From assembly GCF_039523175.1 (NCBI RefSeq), contig NZ_BAAAEU010000010.1:248001-312000 (forward strand): DNA of 64,000 nt, read 5' to 3'. This document shows positions 33,334 to 42,761 of this stretch, piece by piece. The translations under genes and the position numbers were made by a program. The notes below the pieces were generated by a model. It was not told where the DNA came from. It was given only the letters and a program-made list of their open reading frames with translations, and searched no databases. The stretch's first letter is position 1. Every line of letters starts with the position of its first letter. This DNA is from Dokdonella_A soli. GTDB taxonomy: Bacteria; Pseudomonadota; Gammaproteobacteria; Xanthomonadales; Rhodanobacteraceae.

Positions 33334-33882
33334 TCAGTCTCCCAACGTTTCATTTTCGCGCGCCTGGGTTTCCAAGGGGGCTCGCGTTGAACCGACAAGT
33401 ATCATCTGGATCAGAAACTCTCGCTCGAATTCGAGCATGCCGAGCCGCTCGAACTGCGTAACGTGGGTCAATTCATGGGCCAATATGTGGCGCTGACGAG
33501 GGCATAGTGAATTGACCTGAATTCCGTGCCCCGATGTGATCGCGCATATGCTGGGGTTGGGGCCGCCGAACTTCGGCTCGGGCGTGCGGAAATTCTGCAC
33601 CGTCGAGATGCGCACCCGCTCGGGTTCCTGGACGCCGATTCTCCGCGCCAACGCGATCTCGCTGTCGGTCAGCGCCCGACCTCGCTTCAGAATCCAACGT
33701 TCGCGCGTCTGGGCGACGCCTACCGCGTCGGGCAGTATGCGCTCCACTTCGGCGGTTACTGCGGGCGGCGGACTGGCCAATCGGCCTCTTTCGCCGGCGG
33801 TCAGGGGCCCGGTTGCCACGCATCCCTGCATGAAGGGAAGAGACATGCAGCAGAGTGCGGCGAATCCGGGCCCGTATCTCAT
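33334..33882 (-). CDS. Envelope-associated DUF4157-like protein with HELTH zinc motif
   Basis: A 182-residue protein. The N-terminus has a signal-like segment ending PFMQGC, a weak lipobox. The body carries ALARRIGVQEPERVRIS, then ICAITSGHGIQVNS and LAHELTHVTQFERLG, the HExxH zinc-binding motif in a setting like the DUF4157 (eCIS-core) domain. A second glutamate downstream (REFLIQM region) may be the third ligand. Whether it is an active peptidase is uncertain. The start chosen is the ATG at 33882. It is 40 bases after ahcY on the same strand. Confidence 0.7.
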   Translation of the reverse strand: MRYGPGFAALCCMSLPFMQGCVATGPLTAGERGRLASPPPAVTAEVERILPDAVGVAQTRERWILKRGRALTDSEIALARRIGVQEPERVRISTVQNFRTPEPKFGGPNPSICAITSGHGIQVNSLCPRQRHILAHELTHVTQFERLGMLEFEREFLIQMILVGSTRAPLETQARENETLGD

Positions 33883-33922
33883 ATTTCCGCGAGACCTTGA
33901 CGTTCTCCGAAACGGCAAATCG

Positions 33923-35347
<1,425 letters not shown>

Positions 35348-35365
35348 GGTGTGGGCTCCAGGTGC

Positions 35366-35451
35366 AATGAGCGGGCGCTGTTTCGGTGAGAACACGAAAG
35401 CCCGCCGAGCCTGATTCCGCGCAACGCGGACTTGCAGCGCCCCTCGGCGGG
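35366..35451 (-). promoter_or_regulatory. SAH riboswitch in the ahcY leader
   Basis: On the minus strand the leader folds as the SAH-riboswitch class. P1 is CCCGCCGAG/CTCGGCGGG (35451-35443 with 35409-35401). A hairpin TCCGCG/CGCGGA follows inside it. The conserved GGGGCGCTGCAAG runs after P1's 5' strand, and AGGCTCGG closes it. Downstream CAGCGCCC (35380-35373) can pair with GGGCGCTG, giving the pseudoknot. The ATG lies 18 bases beyond. SAH binding is known to switch such genes on. Confidence 0.85.
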
Positions 35452-35466
35452 AGCGAGGGCGCGCAT

Positions 35467-35496
35467 TATATCGCTTCTTCGAGATGAAGCGATATA
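35467..35496. promoter_or_regulatory. Methyl-cycle operator upstream of ahcY
   Basis: A perfect 10-bp inverted repeat TATATCGCTT - 10 bases - AAGCGATATA, just upstream of the riboswitch on the minus strand. It aligns closely with the metF site (31549-31578) and weakly with the metK leader (40293-40322). It ends 14 bases before the stop codon of the CHAT gene, in the position of the ahcY promoter. Confidence 0.7.
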
Positions 35497-35509
35497 TAGC
35501 CCTCGCGCC

Positions 35510-38500
35510 TCAGCGCGCGTCGCCGTACAACTGGAAGCCGGCCCAGTAGTAGGGGTGCGTGGTGGCCCGTGTGACTCCGGGTGACGCGGTATCCACGACC
35601 CGGACGCCGCGGGTGCCCCCACCGTCCGCTGTGGCGCCGGGTGCGAGCAGGGCCAGTTGCGCACTGCGCAGCGCGGCATCCTTGTCCGCACCGGAGGCGA
35701 GTGCGGCATAGAAATCCTGCATGAGGGTCGCAGTCGAATCGTCGGATACGTTCCACAGCGAGGCCATCACCGCATGCGCGCCAGCGAATTCGAACGCGCG
35801 GATCAGGCCCAGCAGCCCTTCGCCGGCAACCTCCTCGCCGAGTGCGGTGTCGCAGGCGGAAAGGGCGACGAGATCGGCGGACGTGCGCACGCCTTCGAAG
35901 ATCTCCCACACCTGCAGGAAGCCGTTGTCCTCGCCCGGAGCAGCCACCGCGGGTGTGCTCAGCAAGAGACCCGAGTCGAGCGGAACGCGATCGTCGAAAT
36001 AGCCGTGCGCGGCAATGTGCAGGATGTTCGCCTGCGGCGCGGCGCGGCGCACCGCGTTTTCGGTCGCCTCCGATCCGAGGAACAGGCGCGTGCGGGGGAA
36101 CAGCGCCGGTAACGCCTCGACTTCGCGGCGCGTCGCAGGCAACGGCACGATGCGGCGCGGGTCGATCCGGCGTGTACGCGCATCCGCGAGCAGCATCGTG
36201 TCGGCGCCGGCGTAGCGCGGGTCGCCGAACGCGGCGACCGCGGTGTCGACGCGCGCACGTGTCGTGCGCGCGGCTCGCCCTTCGGCGAACACCGTCGCCG
36301 AAGCGACCTGGGTCAGCGGCTTCCAGGCGACGACGTACTGCGCATCGGCCCCACTGCCGCGACGCAGCGCGGCGAAGGGCAACAACGCCAGCGGTCCGTC
36401 GCTCGCGATCAGCGCGCGATCGGCGTGAACAAGCTCGCGTTCCGCCGGTTGCAGCAACAGGACATAGAGCGCGCGCGCTTGCCGCTCGAGATCCGCCAAC
36501 TGCCCCGGATCGTGCGCGGCGATCGCGTTGCGCAATCGATTCACGCGCTCGCGCAGCGCAGCCTCGCCGAGTGGAATCGGGAACGCGCGCAAGCCGCTCC
36601 CGCTGCCGGCCGGAAGTACAAAGGCCCAGCCACGCTCAGGTCCGAGCAGGTAGCTGATCAGCACGCTGCCTGGATCGAGCGCACGCGCACTCGTCGTCGC
36701 GTCGAGCGGCTGCGGATCGGTCACTACAGCGAGTCGCGGAGACAGTTCGCGCAGCCGCCGGTTCAGGTCGGCGCGTCGCTCGCGCAACTGGGCGAGCTGC
36801 TCGGTCAGCGCAGCGCTGCGCTGCTTCGAACCCGATTCCGGCAAGCCGGCGAGTTCTGCGGCAGCTTCATCGTAGCTCGCATCGACGCGCCGGCGCTCGG
36901 CCAGGAGATCGGGATGCGCGTCGTCGGCGAAGTCGAGATGGCGTTCGGCCAGAAGGCGCAGCAAGCCCCTCGCGCGGCCACGCTCGGCGGTGAGGAAAGC
37001 ATCGGCGACGTGACCCGCCGCGATTTGCGCTTCGGCGCAGTCGCGCGTAATTGCGCGCGTGCTGGCGACGAAGCGTGCGCGTTCGTCGCCGCCGCCGCCG
37101 ATGCGGCCAATCTGTCGTTCGAGCGACGCGGCGCCCGCGCAGAATTCGGTCAGCGCGTCGTCGCGCCGTCCGTCGGCCCGCAGGACCAGACCGAGCTGGT
37201 GATGAGCCGCTGCCTCCGCGAGGCTGCCCGGCGAGCGCAGGGCAGTGATCTGCAGCGCGCGCCGCAGGCTGGCCTCGGCACCGGCGTTGTCATGGCGCGC
37301 CAGACGCAGGCGTCCGTCGAGCGCGGCCAGCTCGCCGTCATCCTCGTCGCCCTCGGTGTGCGTCCGCACGATGATTTCGCGCGCCTGCGCGAGCAGCGTC
37401 GCGGCCTTGTCGGGGTGGGCGCGGTCGAGCTCGGCCACCGCAAGTTCCTGCAGCGGCCCCGCCGAGTAGGGTTTGCCCTTGTTGATCTGGCGCTCCATTT
37501 CGAGCGCCGACTGCGCATGGACGGTCGCCGCGTCGAGACGGCCGAGTTCGCGCTCGATCTGCGCCTGGTTCAGCAACGCATCGATGCTCCAGGGATTGTC
37601 GCGGGCGACGGCCTGGTGCTCCTTGTCGCAGGCTTCCAGCATGTGCAGGGCCGGTTCGAGCTCACCGCGCGTCCGCAGTTCAACGCCGAGAGCGCAGAAC
37701 GCGGCGTTGGGCAGGCCGTCCTGCCGTGGAAAGCGTGTGGCGACGTCGATCGCCTCGCGCAGATGGCGTTCCGCCGCCGCGTGATCGCCGTGATCGGCCT
37801 CGATCTGCGCGAAGTTGATCAGCACCAGCGGTTTCAGCTGCCCATCCGGCATGCTGGCGAGCAGCGGCGTCGCCTCTTCGATCAGGCGACGCGCACGCGT
37901 GAGGTTGCCGCGATGCGTCTCGACGATGGCCAGTGCCGTCATCGCGTCGAGCACCCAGTGACCGTTCGGATCGCCGGCCTTGAATACGGCGATGGCGCGC
38001 TCGTAATGGCCCACGGAGGCTTCGCGATCGCGCTGCTGATTCGTCAGCGCTCCCTGTTCGATGGCGGTTATCGCACGTTCCCAGAATGTCGGCGCAAGCT
38101 CCGCGTACAGCGCGTCCGCCTGCGCCAGCTCCGCCATCGCCGCCTCCGACTGGCCGCGTCGCGAACGCATCGCGCCGAGCAGGTAGTGCGTATAGGCGGC
38201 GGCCAGCGTGTGCGCCTGACCCTGCGCGTCGAGATCGACGAGCGCGGCCTTGAGCGTGTCGAAGGCGGCCTCCCATTCGCCGCGTGACGCAAAGCTCTTG
38301 GCATAGGCCACATGCAACACCATGCGTTCGCGCGCAGCCGCCGTCGGCGTGTACTTCAGGCTGGCGGCGCGCCATTCGGCGGCAAGGTCAGCCTGCTTGC
38401 CCGCCGCGGCCTGCCGAGCGGCCTCGAACGCGGCCCACGCGGCCCAGGGGCCAAGGTGTCGCTGCTCCAGCTCGGCAACGGTCGACGCGACGACCTTTCG

Positions 38501-38920
38501 CTCCGCCTCGCCGGCCTTGCCATGACCGATGTCGGACATCGCGCCGTCGAACGACGCGCGCGCGGAGCGATCCAGCGGTAGCGCCGCTTCGAACGTCCAT
38601 CCGGTATCGGGGCGCGTGCCGAGAGTCCAATTCGCCGCGGCACCGTCGTGGCGTCCGCGCAGCAGGACCGCGCCGCGACCGACGTTCTCGACCATCAGCA
38701 ACGCGAGATCGAACGGGTTGGAGATCTCGCCTGCGGAGTGATGGGGGCCTGCATCCTGCGTGAACGCATCGACGCGATCGCCGGGCCCGAGCCCCGCGTC
38801 ATGCAGCGGGGTGTTCTTCGACACATCGCGCAGCATGACCGCAGCGCCCGCGTCGCGAAGCGTCACGGCCATGCACAGCGGCATGAGCATCGCTACGGCG
38901 AGAGGGAAGGCACGAACCAT
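35510..38920 (-). CDS. CHAT-domain caspase-like protease with PDZ-like and TPR regions
   Basis: A 1136-residue secreted or periplasmic protein. A signal peptide (VRAFPLAVAMLMPLCMAVTL) is followed by a PDZ-like segment (LGPGDRVDAF, FDLALLMVENVGRGAVLLRGRHDG in parts). Residues 130-660 are helical repeats of TPR type with terms such as AHTLAAAYTHYLLGAMRSRRG. The C-terminal CHAT domain (about residues 790-1136) has the catalytic His in LHIAAHGYFD (near residue 972) and Cys in LVALSACDTALGE (near residue 1023), plus GEGLLGLIRAFEFAGAHAVMASLW. Both catalytic residues are intact. Substrate unknown. I use the ATG at 38920, ten bases after AGAGGA. Confidence 0.88.
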   Translation of the reverse strand: MVRAFPLAVAMLMPLCMAVTLRDAGAAVMLRDVSKNTPLHDAGLGPGDRVDAFTQDAGPHHSAGEISNPFDLALLMVENVGRGAVLLRGRHDGAAANWTLGTRPDTGWTFEAALPLDRSARASFDGAMSDIGHGKAGEAERKVVASTVAELEQRHLGPWAAWAAFEAARQAAAGKQADLAAEWRAASLKYTPTAAARERMVLHVAYAKSFASRGEWEAAFDTLKAALVDLDAQGQAHTLAAAYTHYLLGAMRSRRGQSEAAMAELAQADALYAELAPTFWERAITAIEQGALTNQQRDREASVGHYERAIAVFKAGDPNGHWVLDAMTALAIVETHRGNLTRARRLIEEATPLLASMPDGQLKPLVLINFAQIEADHGDHAAAERHLREAIDVATRFPRQDGLPNAAFCALGVELRTRGELEPALHMLEACDKEHQAVARDNPWSIDALLNQAQIERELGRLDAATVHAQSALEMERQINKGKPYSAGPLQELAVAELDRAHPDKAATLLAQAREIIVRTHTEGDEDDGELAALDGRLRLARHDNAGAEASLRRALQITALRSPGSLAEAAAHHQLGLVLRADGRRDDALTEFCAGAASLERQIGRIGGGGDERARFVASTRAITRDCAEAQIAAGHVADAFLTAERGRARGLLRLLAERHLDFADDAHPDLLAERRRVDASYDEAAAELAGLPESGSKQRSAALTEQLAQLRERRADLNRRLRELSPRLAVVTDPQPLDATTSARALDPGSVLISYLLGPERGWAFVLPAGSGSGLRAFPIPLGEAALRERVNRLRNAIAAHDPGQLADLERQARALYVLLLQPAERELVHADRALIASDGPLALLPFAALRRGSGADAQYVVAWKPLTQVASATVFAEGRAARTTRARVDTAVAAFGDPRYAGADTMLLADARTRRIDPRRIVPLPATRREVEALPALFPRTRLFLGSEATENAVRRAAPQANILHIAAHGYFDDRVPLDSGLLLSTPAVAAPGEDNGFLQVWEIFEGVRTSADLVALSACDTALGEEVAGEGLLGLIRAFEFAGAHAVMASLWNVSDDSTATLMQDFYAALASGADKDAALRSAQLALLAPGATADGGGTRGVRVVDTASPGVTRATTHPYYWAGFQLYGDAR

Positions 38921-39029
38921 GGCGTTTCGTTCCTCTTGAATGCGACGCATCGAACGCGCCGCGCGGCGGCTGTATTGTCAGCGATCCGCGCGCGGCAGTG
39001 AACCTGGTCGACGCGGCGCTCGTCCGCGC

Positions 39030-39060
39030 AAAAAAAGGGGCCGCGTTTAGCGGCCCCTTT
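39030..39060 (-). terminator. Intrinsic terminator of metK
   Basis: Stem GGGGCCGC/GCGGCCCC with a GTTTA loop, extended by three A-T pairs. On the minus strand seven T follow. It lies 25 bases past the metK stop. Confidence 0.9.
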
Positions 39061-39085
39061 CCTGTCGATGTCCCGACCTTCCGCG

Positions 39086-40285
39086 TTACTTCAATCCGGC
39101 GGCCTTGCGCAGCTCGGCGGCTTTGTCGGTCTTCTCCCACGAGAACGCAGTGAACTTCTCGCCGTTGGCGAGCTTCACCTCGTGCGGCGCGCGGCCGAAG
39201 TGGCCATAGCTCGCGGTCGCCTGGTACATCGGATGCACCAGGTCGAGCATCTTGAGGATGCCGTACGGGCGCAGGTCGAAGTGATTGCGGATCAGCTTCT
39301 CGATCTTGTCGTCGGTGATCTTCCCGGTGCCGAATGTGGTCACCGAGATCGAGGTCGGGTGCGCGACGCCGATTGCGTATGACACCTGCACCTCGCAACG
39401 ATCGGCGATGCCGGCCGCTACGATGTTCTTAGCGACATAGCGCGCTGCGTACGCCGCGGAACGATCGACCTTGGACGGATCCTTGCCCGAGAACGCGCCG
39501 CCGCCGTGGCGGGCCCAGCCGCCGTAGGTGTCGACGATGATCTTGCGGCCGGTCAGGCCGCAGTCGCCAACCGGTCCGCCGATCACGAACTTGCCGGTCG
39601 GATTGATATGGAACTTGGTGCCCTTGTGCAGCCACTTCGCGGGCAGCACGGGCTTGAGAATGTGCTCGCGCACGGCCTCGATCAGGTCCTTCTGCTTGAC
39701 CGACGGATCATGCTGGGTCGACAGCACCACCGCATCGATCGCGGTCGCCTTGCCGTTTTCGTAGCGCAGCGTGACCTGCGACTTCGCGTCCGGACGCAGC
39801 CACGGCAGCGGCGAGTTCTTCTTCTTGCGCACCTTGGCCTGCTGCTCGACCAGGCGATGCGACAGGTGGATCGCGGCCGGCATGTAGCTGTCGGTCTCGT
39901 TGGTCGCGTAGCCGAACATCAGGCCCTGATCGCCGGCACCCTGGTCTTCCGGGTTCTTGCGGTCGACGCCCTGGTTGATGTCCGGCGACTGCTTGCCGAT
40001 CAGGTTCAGCACGCCGCAGGTCGCGCCGTCGAAACCGACTTCGCTGGAGTTGTAGCCGATGTCGACGATGACTTTGCGCGTCAGCGCCTCGAGGTCGATC
40101 CACGCGCTGGTGGTCACTTCGCCGGCGACGATCGCCACGCCGGTCTTGACCATCGTCTCGCAGGCCACGCGCGCGCGCTTGTCCTGCGCGAGGATCGCGT
40201 CGAGGACGGCGTCGGAGATCTGGTCGGCGACCTTGTCCGGATGGCCTTCGGAGACCGATTCGGAGGTGAAGAGGTAGCTGCTCAT
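39086..40285 (-). CDS. metK: S-adenosylmethionine synthase
   Basis: A 399-residue MetK making SAM from methionine and ATP. Markers are SESVSEGHPDKVADQISDAVLD (in parts), EVTTSAWIDLE, GAGDQGLMFGYATNET, GKFVIGGPVGDCGLTGRKIIVDTYGG (in parts) and the glycine-rich loop GGGAFSGKDPSKVDRSAAYA. Length is normal for the family. I start at ATG 40285 (MSSYLFTSESVSEG). The 5' leader contains a weak copy of the dyad operator, which overlaps the AAGGA before the start. Confidence 0.97.
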   Translation of the reverse strand: MSSYLFTSESVSEGHPDKVADQISDAVLDAILAQDKRARVACETMVKTGVAIVAGEVTTSAWIDLEALTRKVIVDIGYNSSEVGFDGATCGVLNLIGKQSPDINQGVDRKNPEDQGAGDQGLMFGYATNETDSYMPAAIHLSHRLVEQQAKVRKKKNSPLPWLRPDAKSQVTLRYENGKATAIDAVVLSTQHDPSVKQKDLIEAVREHILKPVLPAKWLHKGTKFHINPTGKFVIGGPVGDCGLTGRKIIVDTYGGWARHGGGAFSGKDPSKVDRSAAYAARYVAKNIVAAGIADRCEVQVSYAIGVAHPTSISVTTFGTGKITDDKIEKLIRNHFDLRPYGILKMLDLVHPMYQATASYGHFGRAPHEVKLANGEKFTAFSWEKTDKAAELRKAAGLK

Positions 40286-40292
40286 CGCGGCA

Positions 40293-40322
40293 AATATCCT
40301 TCTATACGGATGTATGGATAAA
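40293..40322. promoter_or_regulatory. Weak methyl-cycle operator-like site upstream of metK
   Basis: AATATCC...GGATAAA over 30 bases; TATC and GATA ends have the same spacing as the ahcY and metF sites, with 17 of 30 positions identical to the ahcY site by eye. It overlaps the AAGGA ribosome site of metK. Confidence 0.4.
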
Positions 40323-40392
40323 TCAAGGTCGCGCATCATACACGGCGCGGGTTTCGATTGCAGTACGGTGGCTGAATATCGATGTTACGGAT

Positions 40393-40779
40393 TCATTCGG
40401 GCCAGGTGTTGAGGTGCGGCCCAAACGTCTCGCGCTGGCGGCGAACGATGCAGAAGCGGTGCCCGGTCGGCGCCTGCATGACCCACCAGCGCTCGCGCAC
40501 GAAGGCGATGCGCTTCGCGCCGAGCGCCTCCAGCCGTTTTGCCTCGGCCTCGAGGTCGTCGGTCTCGATGTCCAGGTGCACGCGCGATTCGTGCTCGACC
40601 TTCTGCAGCAGGATCAGCGGCTCCTCCGCGGCGGTCTCGAGTTCGGCGTAGCGGCCGTCGCCGTCCTGGTCGACGCTCGCGATCTTCTTGCCGAAAGCGC
40701 GGCTCCAGAATTCGGCGGCGGGCGCGAGATCGTCGACCTGGCAGTCGATGACGAGGGTGCAGAAGCGGCTGTGGTGCAT
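40393..40779 (-). CDS. VOC-family (glyoxalase-fold) protein
   Basis: A 128-residue vicinal-oxygen-chelate protein. It begins FCTLVIDCQVDDLAPAAEFWSRAFG, has a paired beta-alpha-beta-beta-beta organisation, and contains VHLDIETDDLEAEAKRLEALGAKR and MQAPTGHRFCIVRRQ. Metal ligands typical of the fold (His or Glu) may be the H in VHLD and H in GHRFC. No specific substrate can be assigned. It stands alone between metK and the bkd genes. Confidence 0.85.
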   Translation of the reverse strand: MHHSRFCTLVIDCQVDDLAPAAEFWSRAFGKKIASVDQDGDGRYAELETAAEEPLILLQKVEHESRVHLDIETDDLEAEAKRLEALGAKRIAFVRERWWVMQAPTGHRFCIVRRQRETFGPHLNTWPE

Positions 40780-40811
40780 GACGATTTCCGGTGCTGGATG
40801 GTTCTTTAATA

Positions 40812-40903
40812 GCTCGTCATTCCGGCGTACGCCGGAATCCAGTGTCTTCGAATGAATTGCCCGGTGCTGGATCCGGCTTGCGCCGGGATAACGAGCCTTG
40901 ATG
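40812..40903. repeat. Inverted pair of REP palindromes (BIME-like), copy 2
   Basis: CGTCATTCCGGCGTACGCCGGAATCCAGT (first part) is followed by an inverted second copy GGATCCGGCTTGCGCCGGGATAACGAG. Each unit has a GC-rich hairpin (ATTCCGGCG/CGCCGGAAT; ATCCGGCTTGCGCCGGGAT). Together they form the classic head-to-head REP pair. Same class as 9788-9822 and 54428-54456. Confidence 0.75.
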
Positions 40904-40929
40904 TGTTTCCCAATTCTCGATTCTCGGCT

Positions 40930-42342
40930 CTATTGCGCCAGCGCAAGGTCGTCGAGCATCGCCTTCAGGAAGCGTGCCGCCTCGCCGCCGGTCGCAGCGC
41001 GGTGATCGAAGGTCAGCGACAGCGGAATCACGCGGTGCGATTCGAAACCGCCCATCACCGGCGTCATCTGGTGGCGGCCCTTGCCGGCCGCGATGATCGC
41101 GACGCAGGGCGGCACCACGACCGGGGTCGCGTAGCGGCCGGCGAACACGCCGAAGTTCGACAGCGAGATCGTGTAGCCGCTGAGCTCCGACGGCGGGATC
41201 GAGCGCGATTCGACCTCGGCACGCAGGCGGTTCACCGCCGCGCGCACGCCGGCCGCGTCGAGCTTGTCGGCGTTGCGCAGCGCTGGCACGAACAAACCGT
41301 CGTCGGTGTCGACCGCGATGCCGATGTCGACATGCGGATGCAGGGTGCGCGTCAGGTTCTCGCCATCGAACCACGCATTCAGTGCCGGCACGGTCTTGCA
41401 GGCGCGCACGATCGCGCGCACCAGGCGTCCGGTGATGTCGTTGCCGGGCAGCCAGGCATGGATGTCGGCATCGTCGCTCAACGTGGTCGGTACCACCGCG
41501 GCATGCGCGGCAGCCATCACGCGCGCCATGTTGCGGCGCACGCCCTTGAGTTGTTCCGGTTGACCGGTCGCAGTGACCGTCGGCGGCGTCGTGCGCATCG
41601 GCTTGCCGGCCGCGGAGACCGCCGTGCGCTGTGCGGCAGCAGGAACCGCGGTCGAGGGCTGAGGGCTGAGGGCTGAGGGCTGGGCGCGCATCGCACCCGG
41701 CGATGCATCCGCTGCGGCAACGGCGCCGATCTTTGCTGTGCCGGCTGTCGCCGCATTCTTGACGTCCTGCAGCGTCACCACACCGCCCGCGCCACTCGGC
41801 GTGACACGTGCGAGTTCGACGCCGAGCTTCTTCGCCAGCGCGCGCACCGCCGGCACCGCCTTGACGCCGCCGACGCTCATCGCCTGTTCCGCATGCACGC
41901 GGTCGCTGCTCTGCATCGCGCCGACCACGGTGCCCTCGTCGGCGCGGCCGGCGTTGTTGTTCGTGACGATCTCACCGCCCTCGTCGGAGGCAACCACGCC
42001 CTTGTGATCCGGCGCCTCGCTGCCGGCGCCTTTCGCGGCCTTCGGCGGCGCGTGGTGATGTCCGGTCGTCTCCGCCTCGGCACGCTGCGGCATCTTCGGA
42101 TCGATCTCGAACTCGGCCAGCGCCGCGCCGGTCGCGATCACGTCGCCGGCGCCGCCATGCACCTTGAGCAGTTTCCCGGAATACGGCGAAGGCACCTCGA
42201 CGACCGCCTTCGCGGTCTCCATCGAGACCATTGGCTCGTCGAGCTTCACGCTGCCGCCTTCCTTGACCAGCCACTCGACGATGGTCGCGTCGGGCAGGCC
42301 TTCGCCGAGGTCGGGGAGATGGAATGTCTTGATGTCGGCCAT
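40930..42342 (-). CDS. bkdB: Branched-chain 2-oxoacid dehydrogenase E2 (dihydrolipoyl acyltransferase)
   Basis: A 470-residue E2 core. The lipoyl domain (residues 1-80) carries the lipoyl lysine in SMETAKAVVEV (residue 45). A peripheral-subunit-binding domain (VKAVPAVRALAKKLGVELARVTPSG) follows near residue 155. The catalytic domain (about residues 230-470) ends in SLTFDHRAATGGEAARFL. The canonical HRxxDG acid is Thr here. The linker between the last two domains is Ala/Pro/Ser-rich and contains four tandem copies of a DNA heptamer. It is the last gene of the E1-alpha, E1-beta, DUF1304, E2 run; E3 is not in the window. Confidence 0.9.
   Translation of the reverse strand: MADIKTFHLPDLGEGLPDATIVEWLVKEGGSVKLDEPMVSMETAKAVVEVPSPYSGKLLKVHGGAGDVIATGAALAEFEIDPKMPQRAEAETTGHHHAPPKAAKGAGSEAPDHKGVVASDEGGEIVTNNNAGRADEGTVVGAMQSSDRVHAEQAMSVGGVKAVPAVRALAKKLGVELARVTPSGAGGVVTLQDVKNAATAGTAKIGAVAAADASPGAMRAQPSALSPQPSTAVPAAAQRTAVSAAGKPMRTTPPTVTATGQPEQLKGVRRNMARVMAAAHAAVVPTTLSDDADIHAWLPGNDITGRLVRAIVRACKTVPALNAWFDGENLTRTLHPHVDIGIAVDTDDGLFVPALRNADKLDAAGVRAAVNRLRAEVESRSIPPSELSGYTISLSNFGVFAGRYATPVVVPPCVAIIAAGKGRHQMTPVMGGFESHRVIPLSLTFDHRAATGGEAARFLKAMLDDLALAQ
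41654..41681. repeat. Heptamer microsatellite in the E2 gene
   Basis: Four perfect tandem copies of GAGGGCT (plus strand). They lie in the inter-domain linker of the E2 gene and read through in frame as Ser/Leu/Pro/Gln-rich residues. Seven is not a multiple of three, so gain or loss of one copy would shift the frame before the catalytic domain. Confidence 0.9.
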
Positions 42343-42384
42343 GAGTGAACTCGTCGTTGCGGGTGCGCGGATCAGCGACCCGGT

Positions 42385-42741
42385 TCAGTGGATATGCAGC
42401 GCGATAAGAGCCAGCAGCGCCGGCAGCGCCTGTACGAAGAAAATCTTGCGGCTGACCGTCCAGCCACCGTACAGGCCGGCCACGATCACGCAGGACAGGA
42501 AGAAAATCTTCACATGCCAACCCGAAGCTCCCAGGCACAGTCCCCAGATGAGACCGGCCGCGAGGAATCCGTTGTAGAGCCCCTGGTTCGCGGCCAGCGT
42601 CTTCGAGGCCGCCGAAAATTCCGGGGTCAGCCCGAACGTCTTGCGGCCGTAGGGCGTGTCCCACAGGAACATTTCGAGCACAAGAAAATAAATGTGCAAC
42701 AACGCAACCAGGGCGACCAGGACATTCGCGATCACAGTCAC
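42385..42741 (-). CDS. DUF1304-family membrane protein
   Basis: A 118-residue protein with four predicted membrane spans: VIANVLVALVALLHIYFLVLEMF, NGFLAAGLIWGLCLGAS, IFFLSCVIVAGLYGGWTV and FFVQALPALLALIALHI. The pattern HIYFLVLEMFLWDTPYGRKTFGLTPEF is typical of DUF1304 (quoted in part). The function of the family is unknown. It lies between the E1-beta and E2 genes with gaps of 20 and 42 bases, so it is cotranscribed with the complex. Confidence 0.88.
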   Translation of the reverse strand: MTVIANVLVALVALLHIYFLVLEMFLWDTPYGRKTFGLTPEFSAASKTLAANQGLYNGFLAAGLIWGLCLGASGWHVKIFFLSCVIVAGLYGGWTVSRKIFFVQALPALLALIALHIH

Positions 42742-42761
42742 GTCGGATCTCCCGATGATGG

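Noticed and set aside
36425..38287. 620-codon plus-strand frame
   Set aside because: Antisense of the CHAT protease; no start signal or family features.
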